Positions 34,501 through 44,174 of a stretch of 64,000 nt of DNA are shown here, one piece after another; the stretch's first letter is position 1, and each line of letters begins with the position of its first letter. Both the position numbers and the translations under genes were made by a program. The notes beneath the pieces are model-generated. The model made no database searches. It saw only the letters and a program-made list of their open reading frames with translations, and was not told the DNA's origin. This DNA comes from Hypomyces perniciosus (taxonomy: Eukaryota > Ascomycota > Sordariomycetes > Hypocreales > Hypocreaceae), in contig SPDT01000002.1 in NCBI GenBank assembly GCA_008477525.1, forward strand, positions 1,736,001 through 1,800,000, given 5' to 3'.

Positions 34501-35914
34501 TTGGCGAGTCGATACAGGCAACTGCGACCGGGAATTTGGGAATCGTGCCTTCCGATTTTTCTCCGCGGCCTTCTCGCCCGACTCGGCCTTCATCGCATCA
34601 GGTGGATCCGACCAAACGATTCAGATTTGGCGCACTGATACGGGGGATTGCGTGCAAACATTCAAAGGCCACACCCGCGATGTTATGTCTGTGGTTTTTT
34701 TCGCACGATTCGACACGCATCGCATCAGCCTCAGATGACAACACAGTCCGCATTTGGGATGCTATTAGTGATGACGATAGTCCTCGGAACCCCAAAAGTC
34801 GAAAACAATCAGCCTCCGCTACGACACTGGACATCCAGCGCGCCGATACAGGTCGCCATACTGGGGCCATCGAATCAGTCATCTTCTCGCATGACTCAAC
34901 ACTCATAGCGTCAACAGCTTACGATGACGAAAAAATCCGAATCTGGCACGCCGATACTGGTCGTTGTATTCAACAGCTGGATGGTAATGACAACAAGAGT
35001 CTATCGCATTCTCTCATGACTCCTCGCTTCTAGCAGCTGTGGCAAGGAAATCAATTCGCATCTGGCAAGCCGATACAGGCGTTTGCATTCATAAATTCGA
35101 TTATAATGTCGAGATTACGTCCAGTCCGGAATTTTCCCGCCACCTAAAGCTCTTTGCTTTGGGTTACGATGACGGGACGGTTCGGGTGTGGCGCGTCGAC
35201 ACGGGCGATTGCATTCACACCCTCACAGGCCATGAGGGCCATATTTTCTGTGTGGCCTTTTCGAACAATTCAACACTCGTGGCATCAGGCTCGGGCGATA
35301 AAACGGTCCGCATATGGGATGTTGAAACCGGCAATTGCATCCGTGAACTGGAAACACATGACCATGATGTTCGAACCATTGTATTTTCTCACGACTCGGC
35401 GCTTGTGGCATCTGGCTCAGGTGGAACAATCTGCATTTCCCGTGTTGATACAGGCCATTGCATCCAGACACTTAAACACCCAGCTAGAGGTGGCCTTCTA
35501 TCGATAGCCTTTACACATGACTCTTCTCTTCTAGCGTCTAGCTCCAATCAGGAGATCTCGATATGGCGAACAGACACAGGTGAACTGATGCAGAGTATTG
35601 ATGTTGGGTACCAGTCTCTCCCTCGCCTAGAATTCGAAACCGACCAGCATCGGCTGCTTACTAACGTTGGCTATTTTGATATCGATAGCAATCAACACAA
35701 CAGCATTTCTGCAACAGGGATCTATCGTCGCTCTGGCTATGGCATCAGTCCAGATAAGCGTTGGATTATGTGGGGTGAAGACAACTTGCTCAGACTGCCA
35801 CAAGAATATGAACCGAAGTGCTCGGAGGTAAGGGAATTCACAATTGTCCTTGGAGATAGAACAGGCAGAGTCGTTATCCTTGGCTTCTCGGCAAAGGTAT
35901 TTCCAGACTTCTAG
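31559..35914 (+). CDS. NLR protein: SesA/HeLo-like, NACHT, WD40 (frameshifted)
   Basis: A STAND-class receptor like the HET-E/D family. Exon 31559-31977 encodes a helical N-terminal domain of the SesA/HeLo-like kind. Exon 32031-33630 carries the NACHT domain with Walker A GMAGTGKST and Walker B FVIDALDECE. Exon 33707 onward encodes WD40 repeats with the recurring VAFSHDSTLVASAS and IRIWxADTG units. The intron 33631-33706 (GTAGGG...AAG) is inferred because it restores the frame exactly at LSKFLNDAKRF. Two breaks interrupt the repeats: an extra T in the seven-T run near 34695, and a lost base near 35001 that restores the original frame, which then runs to the stop at 35914. Either an eroding allele or assembly errors. 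Probable role is non-self recognition and programmed cell death. Confidence 0.8.
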
Positions 35915-36194
35915 CATGTCTCTTAAAAAATAGCGGAACATCATGTCTTCTCCGATCATCTTACCGACTCAGGCCCTGCTTATCCATCATCATCATCATT
36001 GAGTGTAAAAATTTCCGCTTTAAGCCACGGAGATCCAGCTATTGTCCATCAAGAATGCAAAGACCCATGAAGTAGTAATGCTGCTCTCATCTAGGCCAAT
36101 GATACACGTCACCCTGACTGATCCGAGCACCATTCCCAAAGATGTTACCTGAGATGCTTCGATTGCCACTCCCCTGTCCTTCACCTGTCCCATG

Positions 36195-37286
36195 TCAGTG
36201 GTGGGAAGCGAAGCTGCGGATTGAATGCTTACCATTCTTGCCATGGGCTTCGGTCCGAATATCATCACTCACCGTGTATCGCTCCAGAATTGCCCGAGCC
36301 ACGGATGCCGCGGTGGCTGCCGCAAAGTCCTGCCACTTCTTGTTCTTATGGCTGTCGGCGTAATCGCAGATGCCCTTGACCACCAGACACGGAACTTCGT
36401 CCCAGGCCCCGGCCCCTTCCATCTCGAAAGCAATGATGTTGTGGTCTCTAGCAAAGTCATCGCGGTGCTTTCCTGACTTCAGCACGGTGTTGCCTGAGCC
36501 CACTCGTCCGATGAAGATTTCTGGCATGTAATCGCCTTCGTCGACAAGGCGTTCCCTCTGGGCTAGGTGAGTCTCATCGCACCCGATTTCAGCGCATGAT
36601 GCTTTTGAAGCCGATTGGCAAAAGTCCGCTTTGGCGCATAGATCACAAGAGTCACGATGGGCGTGCGTGTAGTCTGATCGAAATAGCTTATCTTCAGTTA
36701 CCCCAGGGTAACGGTAGTTTGCTCTTCGTCGTTTACGCCGTGCAGCGTCCTGAAGGTGCTTGAGATGGGTAGAAGCTTTGGTCTGGAGCTGTTCCCTAAC
36801 CATCTCCGTCTCAAAGATTGCAAGAAGACTGCGAATGTCTTTGTTTGCCCTTCCCAGACTGTCCTCCATCTCGTTTTTGACGGCAAACCTTTCTGGATAT
36901 TTTCGTCCGTAGTCGTACTGGATGATGGTCCTGCTTATCACCACATCACCCAGCATGGCATCCCAGCCATCAATCTTGGGGACGCCACCGCAGATTCCGA
37001 CAAGGAGAGCAAGCTTGATTCTGCTGTAACTCGATCGTAAACCGGCCGTCGCTGATGCCGCGCTGTTCGTTCCCATCTCGGGGAGAACAACCAGAACAAC
37101 TTTGTGTTTACCAATACGGCCTGTCGTATAGGTGTTGTTATCACCAGCCGCCCGACCGTACGGTTTGTCACTGTCGTCCCAGACGTGGTCCAAGAGGAGT
37201 GATACCGCATCGAATTCGCGTGGCAGGGCGCAGATGATGGCGATTTGAAAGTCTTCACGACCAGCGGGACGGACTAGATCAGCCAT
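36195..37286 (-). CDS. PNP/UDP-phosphorylase-domain protein
   Basis: About 363 aa from the ATG at 37286. The N-terminal half is a nucleoside-phosphorylase (PNP_UDP) fold: FQIAIICALPREFDAVSLLL, then LALLVGICGGVPK and GDVVISRTIIQYDYG. The C-terminal half has the matching IIAFEMEGAGAWDEVPCLVV and KGICDYADSHKNK. A Cys/His-rich insert (DLCAKADFC...SCAEIGCDETH) between them is common in the fungal version. In fungi this domain is usually the N-terminal effector of NLR proteins. Here it stands alone, with a possible extra 3' exon (a donor-like GTAAGC near 36229). It is divergent from an NB-ARC/TPR relic 450 bp away, so the pair may be a split or rearranged receptor. Confidence 0.82.
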   Translation of the reverse strand: MADLVRPAGREDFQIAIICALPREFDAVSLLLDHVWDDSDKPYGRAAGDNNTYTTGRIGKHKVVLVVLPEMGTNSAASATAGLRSSYSRIKLALLVGICGGVPKIDGWDAMLGDVVISRTIIQYDYGRKYPERFAVKNEMEDSLGRANKDIRSLLAIFETEMVREQLQTKASTHLKHLQDAARRKRRRANYRYPGVTEDKLFRSDYTHAHRDSCDLCAKADFCQSASKASCAEIGCDETHLAQRERLVDEGDYMPEIFIGRVGSGNTVLKSGKHRDDFARDHNIIAFEMEGAGAWDEVPCLVVKGICDYADSHKNKKWQDFAAATAASVARAILERYTVSDDIRTEAHGKNGKHSIRSFASHH

Positions 37287-37739
37287 GATTGCGTACGTTG
37301 GGTGGACAGGAGAATTCTGTGGAAAACAGATATTCGATCCCAGGTCAGCTCCCTCATATTATAGTCGGGCATACACATATGCCCCCCCCCTTTCCCCATT
37401 GGGCGGCTCGCGAACCAATGCCATCGCGAGGCTATGTGCTTCGTGGGGCATTAACCGCCCAGGTCGTTTCAGGCCAATCCGAACTTGGCATTTCGCAGCT
37501 AAAGCTTTCCCTGAAGTACTCCGTACAGAAATCATTCTCGACTGTCTTGGCAAACTCCATGTCCCAAAATAGAGCAGTCTACTGCGTCTCACAGGCGGGC
37601 TGCTTACCATAATATCTTCGCCGATAATACTACGATACACCAAGGCGATATCCACAAAAAATAGTACCATTCGCCGGCCCCACAGCTCCGAGCACCGGTC
37701 CGGGCCATCCCGTCCGTTACAGTACGAAGATGTCCGATC
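37287..37739. other. spacer between PNP gene and NLR relic
   Basis: 453 bp with no coding signal. A poly-C tract lies at 37382-37391 and a TACTCCGTAC motif near 37517. Confidence 0.5.
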
Positions 37740-39520
37740 GGCCGGAGCTAGTCAACAAGCTTGGCTCCAACTCCGATCATAGCGTCGCTCTCGGAGGGTA
37801 GATTTCTCCTTCATTCCATGGCCGAGGCAGCCTGGTCCAGCAAAGCACGGATTGCGCTCCAGTATGCCTACGACAGATGCGAAAACTCCGCCTGCTCCGT
37901 CGTTTGGGTACACAAACAATCGTCGCTCATCTTTGGCAATGCCAATGATCTCGCCTTATTTGGGGCCGGAAGGGTATGAGATACCACGGATCCCTCCGCA
38001 ATCAATCCCAAAGGCACTACGGGAGCGGTCCTATGGACGAGTCGAGGTGAAAGATTGCAGGTACGAATCGAGGGGGCTTTTTGAGATCCGAAGAGGCTAT
38101 ATAACTAAACGGCCCGAAACGAGGAACATGGCGGAGGGAAGATACGTCAATATCCTTCTCGTAGAGTCACAGTGGCTTCCGCTGGCGATCTTACATGCCG
38201 GCGCATATATGCGCAGGACATCAACAGCTGCGAGAGAGTATTTTTCCATGTTTTCCAAGGATGAGTACACATGGAAGCTCCTGAATGAGAGTTAGTTCGA
38301 CAGGCATCGGGAATTCGACGCATCAAATGGCAACATCCAGACCTTGAACGGCTTCATTGCTCACATCTGGCAAGAGAATAAGCTGGCCACTGATATCATC
38401 TGTGTGATCGCGTATTTTGATAGCCAGAATATTCCCCATCATATGGTTGCTCTTGCTAGCCATCTCAAATTGACCCGAGCGACACAGAAGTAAGGCGGGC
38501 TATAACTTATGGCGTTTCTCAGAGGATTCTCGTTCATCATACTGTTAAGACAGCACGGCAGCCGGAGCTATGATGTGCATGGCTTGTTGCAGATGGTACT
38601 TCGTAGTGCTTTTTGGGTTAAGCATGGAACCCCGGCCACTTTATTTGGAGAGCAGGCAATATTCCACCATCACTCTGCGCATTGCCGTGACCTGTTAGTC
38701 AAACTGAAGCAAATCATATCGGCACATTTTGAGACGTGTCTAAGACACGCTGCGCGGATAATACATGGAGCGGTCGAAGGTGGCTCCGAAGCAGACTGGG
38801 GCTTATGAAAGTCAGCTTCTCACCCGATTCTCCGTCTTTCTATCAAATTCCGCGAGTTGGAGAGTAATAGATGTTGAGACGAGAGAGGTTCCCCATGACA
38901 TTCTCGGCGAGGTGCACACGAGGACAGACGGTATACGACTCTTGCACGGACATCCCCAAGCCAGGGCTCAGCTTCCGATGCCGTGAGCAGCCCGAATCAA
39001 GTGACCGATGCCGAGAAAATAATTGCGCTCGTCATGAGGTTTCGACGTGACCTGTTGGAGAATAAGAATCCCGAAACGATTGACAGCGTGGTCTCTCTAG
39101 CAGACATGTACTGGAGGAAAAGGCATTTTGACAAGACAAAGGATATATTGGTCAAGGTGTTGCAGCTTTTTCAGGGATTCCTCTGCCAATGGCATGCTGG
39201 AACGCCTGGTACCTGGCTGTCTCTAGCAAAGACATGCGGAATACAGGAGTCTAGGCCACCCTGAAGTGGCTCAGAGTATTTTGAACGAAAAATTGCATCT
39301 ACACAGGACGCCTTCCGACACGAAAAATCTCACCATCAAAATTCGGCAGCTCCAAATTTGCAGCTATGGCCTTCCATGTCGAAGAACCAATCTTCACAAC
39401 GCACTCTTTACAAGTGAACACACGATGTCGCATATAGGTAGCGAGAAACGCTGTGTGAGAAAGCAATCTCAGGGTTTACAGCCGTCGACTGGTCCTGATA
39501 TCTGTCGGGGGAAGTAATAG
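37740..39520 (+). pseudogene. decayed NB-ARC/TPR NLR gene
   Basis: Pieces of a fungal NB-ARC protein with C-terminal TPRs can be followed in several frames. Around 37830-37925 lies ARIALQYAYDR...SVVWVHKQ, where the P-loop before it is destroyed (AEAAWSSKA in place of the glycine-rich GKT loop). Around 38155-38290 lies LPLAILHAGAYMRR...REYFSMF, the usual end of NB-ARC. Near 38570 lies SYDVHGLLQMVLRS, the usual winged-helix end. From 39030 to 39190 lie TPR-like units (DSVVSLADMYWRKRHFDKTK, ILVKVLQLF). Stops and frame changes separate all of these. It is clearly non-functional as a single protein. It points to earlier presence of another receptor gene in this cluster. Confidence 0.65.
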
Positions 39521-40455
39521 ATCTAAATTGGATAGGAAAGCCACACTTTGATGAAGAAAACACGTCTGGTGACACTGACTTCAATGCTTCCTCTAGCCAT
39601 CTCGCAAGCTGGCCCTACTGTGGAAGAGTACTTATACATGTTGTTGGGGGTATTTGACACACCCGGTTACATATTAGGGTAGGGGGATCAGAGCCTTCCT
39701 GACCCATGCAGACAAAACAACGGAAACAGAGGACATGATAGTAATTCGAGAAATCTTCAAATTCATTGGTCAATTTCCATCAATCCCTCACCATTAAGAA
39801 ACTTCTCAGCATTGCACAACGTTGTTGAACCTAGTCGTTCTAATTTTGGCATCAGCATTCGTACACAACATGTCGTGTTTCAGCGCTATTACGTTTGACC
39901 TGGGAATGAATAGCCCTTGAGTTAAAGTCACCCAGTGCCTGGCGAAAAGAAATCGGGATATATTTCGGTGTTTGCGAGCCCAATGAGACTGAGATCCAGA
40001 CTCCCGATATTCCGTTGCGTTTCCTGAGCAAGCCGACCGCGATCTTCTTAACCATCTTGCTCTTGCTTTTAAGCACAACGAGACAATATCCTCGTTTACT
40101 ATCAGATCCTGCTTTCCCCGCCTCTAGCGTTCTCCGGAGCGGATCGCCGTGTCTGATGGTCCGGAAGTCCGGTAGTCGGGCTCTCCCGCGATCTAAGTCC
40201 CCCGGACCACCCGGGATCCCGGAATGACGAGCAGAGTGGCACTAGCAGAATATGCACAACATCGATATGGGGACGACATAAGACAGCGTTGTTCTGTACG
40301 TCATCACGATTTGCATCAGAAACGAAAGTACAAGCGAAACTCATGATAAAAGTCAAGATTGATTCAAAGCGACCCAAGCAAATATCCGTCTGATAATAAG
40401 CAATCCAACCACCTGATGGAGCCCCATTGAGCTCAAAGTCCTCCGTAATCACACT
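39521..40455. other. intergenic, no supported gene
   Basis: 935 bp. A minus-strand open frame at 39806-40078 has no recognised domain. A GC-rich stretch at 40120-40215 stands out from the AT-richer surroundings. Nothing else supported. Confidence 0.5.
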
Positions 40456-41334
40456 CTACCACCCCCACGCGGTACGACGCGCTACCATCTCACCAATGCA
40501 CATCTCCAAAAAGTCTCCCAGCAACTCCTGCTGGGACAGGAAAGGGAAGTGGTCCGAATCAAGCTCGGCAGTTAACAGCCAGTGCGGGTTGCCCCTCCTC
40601 ATCATGTTCGACTGGACTCGCAGAGGGATCAGCGCGTCTTGGGTGATCATCAAATACGCGCGACCATAGGTGTATTCACCACTCATACTCTCGGGAGCCG
40701 GGCTGGGGCTGACCACGGGAGCGAATGAGTGTGGGCGGAGCGACCTGCAAGCCATATCCAAGAGCTCGCAGTCCTCTTCTTCTCTAGCGATGTCTCTGAA
40801 GAACGTCATAGCGAGCTCCTCGGTGATTTCGATCTGCGAGGTTTCCTCCTGTTCCCAGGGGCAAAAACAAGTCAGCATTCGGCAAGAAATAACACAATGT
40901 TATTGAGGGTTATTGCTACTCACGTTGTAAGGGATGTCCGGAAGACCGATCCGGATCAGTTCGTACGGCAATTGACCTTCCTGGAGGATGAGTCCAGCAA
41001 CATAGATCAGACCGATGATGCCTCCGCTGCGGCCTTCGAACACGCGAGCTCTCTTGCTCAGGCCCCTGGCGGCCGCTGCACCAGGAGCAGCTCCGTAGGC
41101 GTGCATGACGAGAATTATCTCAATGCCATCTTCCAGTTCTGGCATCAGGACATCCCTGCGGATGTACTCGGCATCTCTGGAGAGGGACTGCTCTAGAGCG
41201 TCGTCCGGGTCCACGGATGGGAGTCGGGCGCATTTGGTTGGGAACCCTTCCGCACGGAGCAGCTGCATGAAGGGCTCGAAGTGCTCGGGGGTGTGGCACA
41301 GGCTGGGGATGAAGACGATGGTGGGTTTGGTCAT
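40456..41334 (-). CDS. alpha/beta-hydrolase fold protein, nucleophile lost
   Basis: Two exons (41334-40924, 40848-40456) give 267 aa. The start PTIVFIPSLCHTPEHFEPF and the general layout match the small fungal alpha/beta hydrolases related to EstC/AB_hydrolase_6 (a lid segment, then YLMITQDALIP and LDSDHFPFLSQ). The last supplies the expected catalytic His (DSDHFPF), and YLMITQDALIP lies where the acid residue is expected. The nucleophile elbow, normally HSYGG or HSxGA, reads MHAYGAAPG, so the serine is Ala (GCC codon). Otherwise the frame and splice sites are intact. It may be a non-catalytic relative with a binding role, or a recently inactivated enzyme. Confidence 0.82.
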
Positions 41335-44174
41335 CTTGACGACGTGGGCTTGGTGGGGAGACAGCTTGCAGAAGTGTAGGGGGCAATTGAGTCAGTGTGA
41401 GGATGAGAAGTGCTCTGACAACATTGTTGTTAGGCATATCTTCACAATTGGAGCGATTGAACGTGATATATATGCTTTTCTGAGCAGGCAATCCGTGCCT
41501 CAGCAGTAGTTGGACTTACCGCCTGGGCTGGGGACTTTGCTGAGGCCATTTTGGAATTACTACAAACGCAGAGACGGCAGCAAACGTCTGTAGCGACCAA
41601 CAGCAGCACATCCCAGACCTTGCTCAACCGCAACTCTACCAGGTCGAGCAAGAGATAAGGCACGCACCCGCTGCAACTTGACGCATCACATCCAAGGCCT
41701 TTGGAGGCTGCCAAGTGGTCCAATCGACAAGGTTGTGAGGAAGATGAGGCACAAACAACGTCGGACAAACCCATCACCATGCGGGGATCTCGGACGTCCA
41801 CGTAATTTCTTGGTGTTGCACGGTTGAGTCGTCCTCACAAGCCGACCTGCTACTTGCGCGTCTCATTGGCTCTACTACAAGCTGCTGCTACACAATAACC
41901 CCTCTCTACCGTGTTCGTAGCCGTCTTATTATGAGAATGGGCTTCTTGGCAGCCGATCCTGACTAATGGTGCTCTCATTTTGCACAGCCGCACGTAGTTA
42001 TCCGTTGACCGGTGTGGTTTTCATGCGGCTCATCACCACTCGGAGAGCAAGTCCTAACGAATGCGAATCCCAAGTGGTCTGTGGGGGCTGTGAGACATGA
42101 TATGATCTTGTCTAGGCCACCATCCTTGGTCGTTTGCCTGGTATCCATCCAGCAATATGCAGGCTGACTGATGAGGCTCCTCTGTCAGAGCACCCCGGCT
42201 CCACACGCACCTCGGATAACTAATGGATTGTCGATTTTGGTGTCGATCCGGTGCCCCTGGTTCACTGCCGGATCTGTGTGGCCCTTTGCGGGAAAAAAAA
42301 GAAGGCGGGCAAATCCTCCGCACATAACTACGGAGTAGTACTCGTCAAACGAAGAAATCGTACCCACACGCTCCTCAGTATACTCAGGCGCTTTCGGCAC
42401 GTTGCCGTGTTCACACGACTAGATTATAGCCGCCAGCAAACGCGGGATCCCGTTTATCCTGGGTTTGCCGGGGTCGGCGACGCCGAGAAAAAGGCTGGCT
42501 GTTTTATGTTTCCCGTTTCGTCGTCTTTTTGCGCTTCCACGGTCTTCTATTTTTGTTTGGTTCATACGCAGGGGTGCGCGGTAGTTCCGTATGGCTTGCG
42601 TTTGTGTTTGTTGCGTGCATCATCGCATCACATGCGTCCACCACCAGCAAACTCAGCATCCCGACCGATTTCCCACGACAAGACGACAAGATGAGGAGCG
42701 GCCAGTCTTTGAGTTGGTGGGGACCGGTGAAGACTGGCTGTGGTATGTCTCGTTTTATTTCTTTTTTGTTCTTCATCGTGGTGGTGTCGGGGAGATTCTG
42801 TTTCGTCGCTGCTGTATGCTGTGTTACGCACATATCATATAGTCAGAAAATCGCATTGACAGGAGTTTCCCCGGCGGTACTACGCATGGAGTGTTGCAAT
42901 TAGAGAAAAGGAGGGCCAATGTACCGATACATCCAGTCAAGTCGAGGCCCTCGGGCTCTTGGGTCTTGGTCCGATATGCCTTCGGGAGATGATGTGATGG
43001 CATGCGGGGATGCTCCTCTAATGGCGTGTTATCGGATGCTTCTCATCACATTGTAGCAAACCGCCTTGGCAATCCGATATAGTCGGCCAGGCAAGGATTG
43101 CACGCATCCGAGACACTGGGGCGAGCCTTGATGATTCGATACAATGCGATATTCGGTCAAAGATGTGGAGGATTTGGCTTCTTGCTTCAGGTGTGTGGCC
43201 CACAATGCGAGCAAAGAACAAGGGTGTCGGAGTTTGATGACGCTGCGTATGCCGAGTCTTGAACACGTATTATTCTGCCCGCATACGATGCTACCACCCC
43301 TCGTCGAGTCGCATCCAACTGGACGACTCAAACTCCGAGCCTCGTCGCTACAATATTCCAGTATTCGCGTTGCACAAGCAGGCAGCCGACATTTCAGCTC
43401 GTTCTGGAGGCCACTATCACCCTCACCGGTCAGATAGAGTGGTTGACACCGTCTGTTTGAGTTGTGGTCTCGCATCGGAGACCGTCAGAGCGAGTTGAGT
43501 CTGGATCGATGCGGGTAGATGCTTCGGAGTACAAATGCCCCTCTCTCGTCGACTTGATTAACTATGTTCCACAGTCTTCGCTGTTCTACCAAAGCTATCG
43601 GCGCATACGCACATCACCTTGACTTTGACATCTTTGCCTCTTTGACCCACTGACTCTTCTTGGCCATCTTGGTCTCCCCAACCATCTTGACTTTCTGTTT
43701 GATCTCCTTGGTAACCTTGATCTTGATACCTTGGTCATCATCTTCATCATCTCGATCCCCCCCATCACTGTCAGTTCTTTGAACTCTTTGAACTCCTTGG
43801 TCCTATTGACCTCCTCGATCATCTTGATCTCCTTGATCCCGCCAATTAGTTTGCGCTACTCGGTCACCTAGGTCACCTTGTTCACCTTGACCTTTTTGAC
43901 CACTCTGCTCACCTCGATTCCACTGATCACCTTCACTTCTTGAACTCTTTGAACTCCTTGGTTCATTTGATCACATTGATCATCTTGACCTCCTCAGCCC
44001 CACCAATCAATCACCTTGCGCTCTTCCGTCACTCTAATCACCTTGATCACGTTTCTCTTTATCACATTGATCTCATTAATCGCCGGAGCTCCCTGGCCAT
44101 TGTAATCACCTGATTACCTTGACTACCTTGGTCTTGATCCTTGATCCTAAGTGGCAATCAAGGAAATCCGCAAC
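41335..44174. other. 2.8-kb region without a supported gene
   Basis: Several short open frames occur but none shows a domain, and splice-joined models were not convincing. The stretch 42500-42850 is rich in T and resembles an untranslated or promoter region. A TACGGAGTAGTACTC motif lies near 42328. The last 550 bp is a degenerate tandem repeat, described separately. Confidence 0.5.
43600..44150 (+). repeat. degenerate CACCTTGATC-type minisatellite
   Basis: The stretch is built from variants of short words such as CCTTGATC, CACCTTGA and TTGATCACCTTG, spaced at roughly 9-15 bases and strongly diverged. It also includes two near copies of TTGAACTCTTTGAACTCCTTGG (near 43780 and 43945), suggesting a higher-order duplication of about 165 bp. 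It ends about 25 bp before the HET gene ATG, so it forms most of that gene's proximal promoter or leader. Confidence 0.65.

Noticed and set aside
42529..42903. Open frame of 124 codons in the 41-44 kb spacer
   Set aside because: T-rich hydrophobic composition with several overlapping frames of similar length. No homologue recognised and no splice partner.
43600..44150. CRISPR-like array
   Set aside because: The units are short, strongly diverged and without spacers of constant length, and the DNA is fungal. A minisatellite explains it.
44151..44174. Start of the HET protein at 44151
   Set aside because: That codon is GTG. The first ATG in frame is 44175, and the region before it is the end of a tandem repeat.
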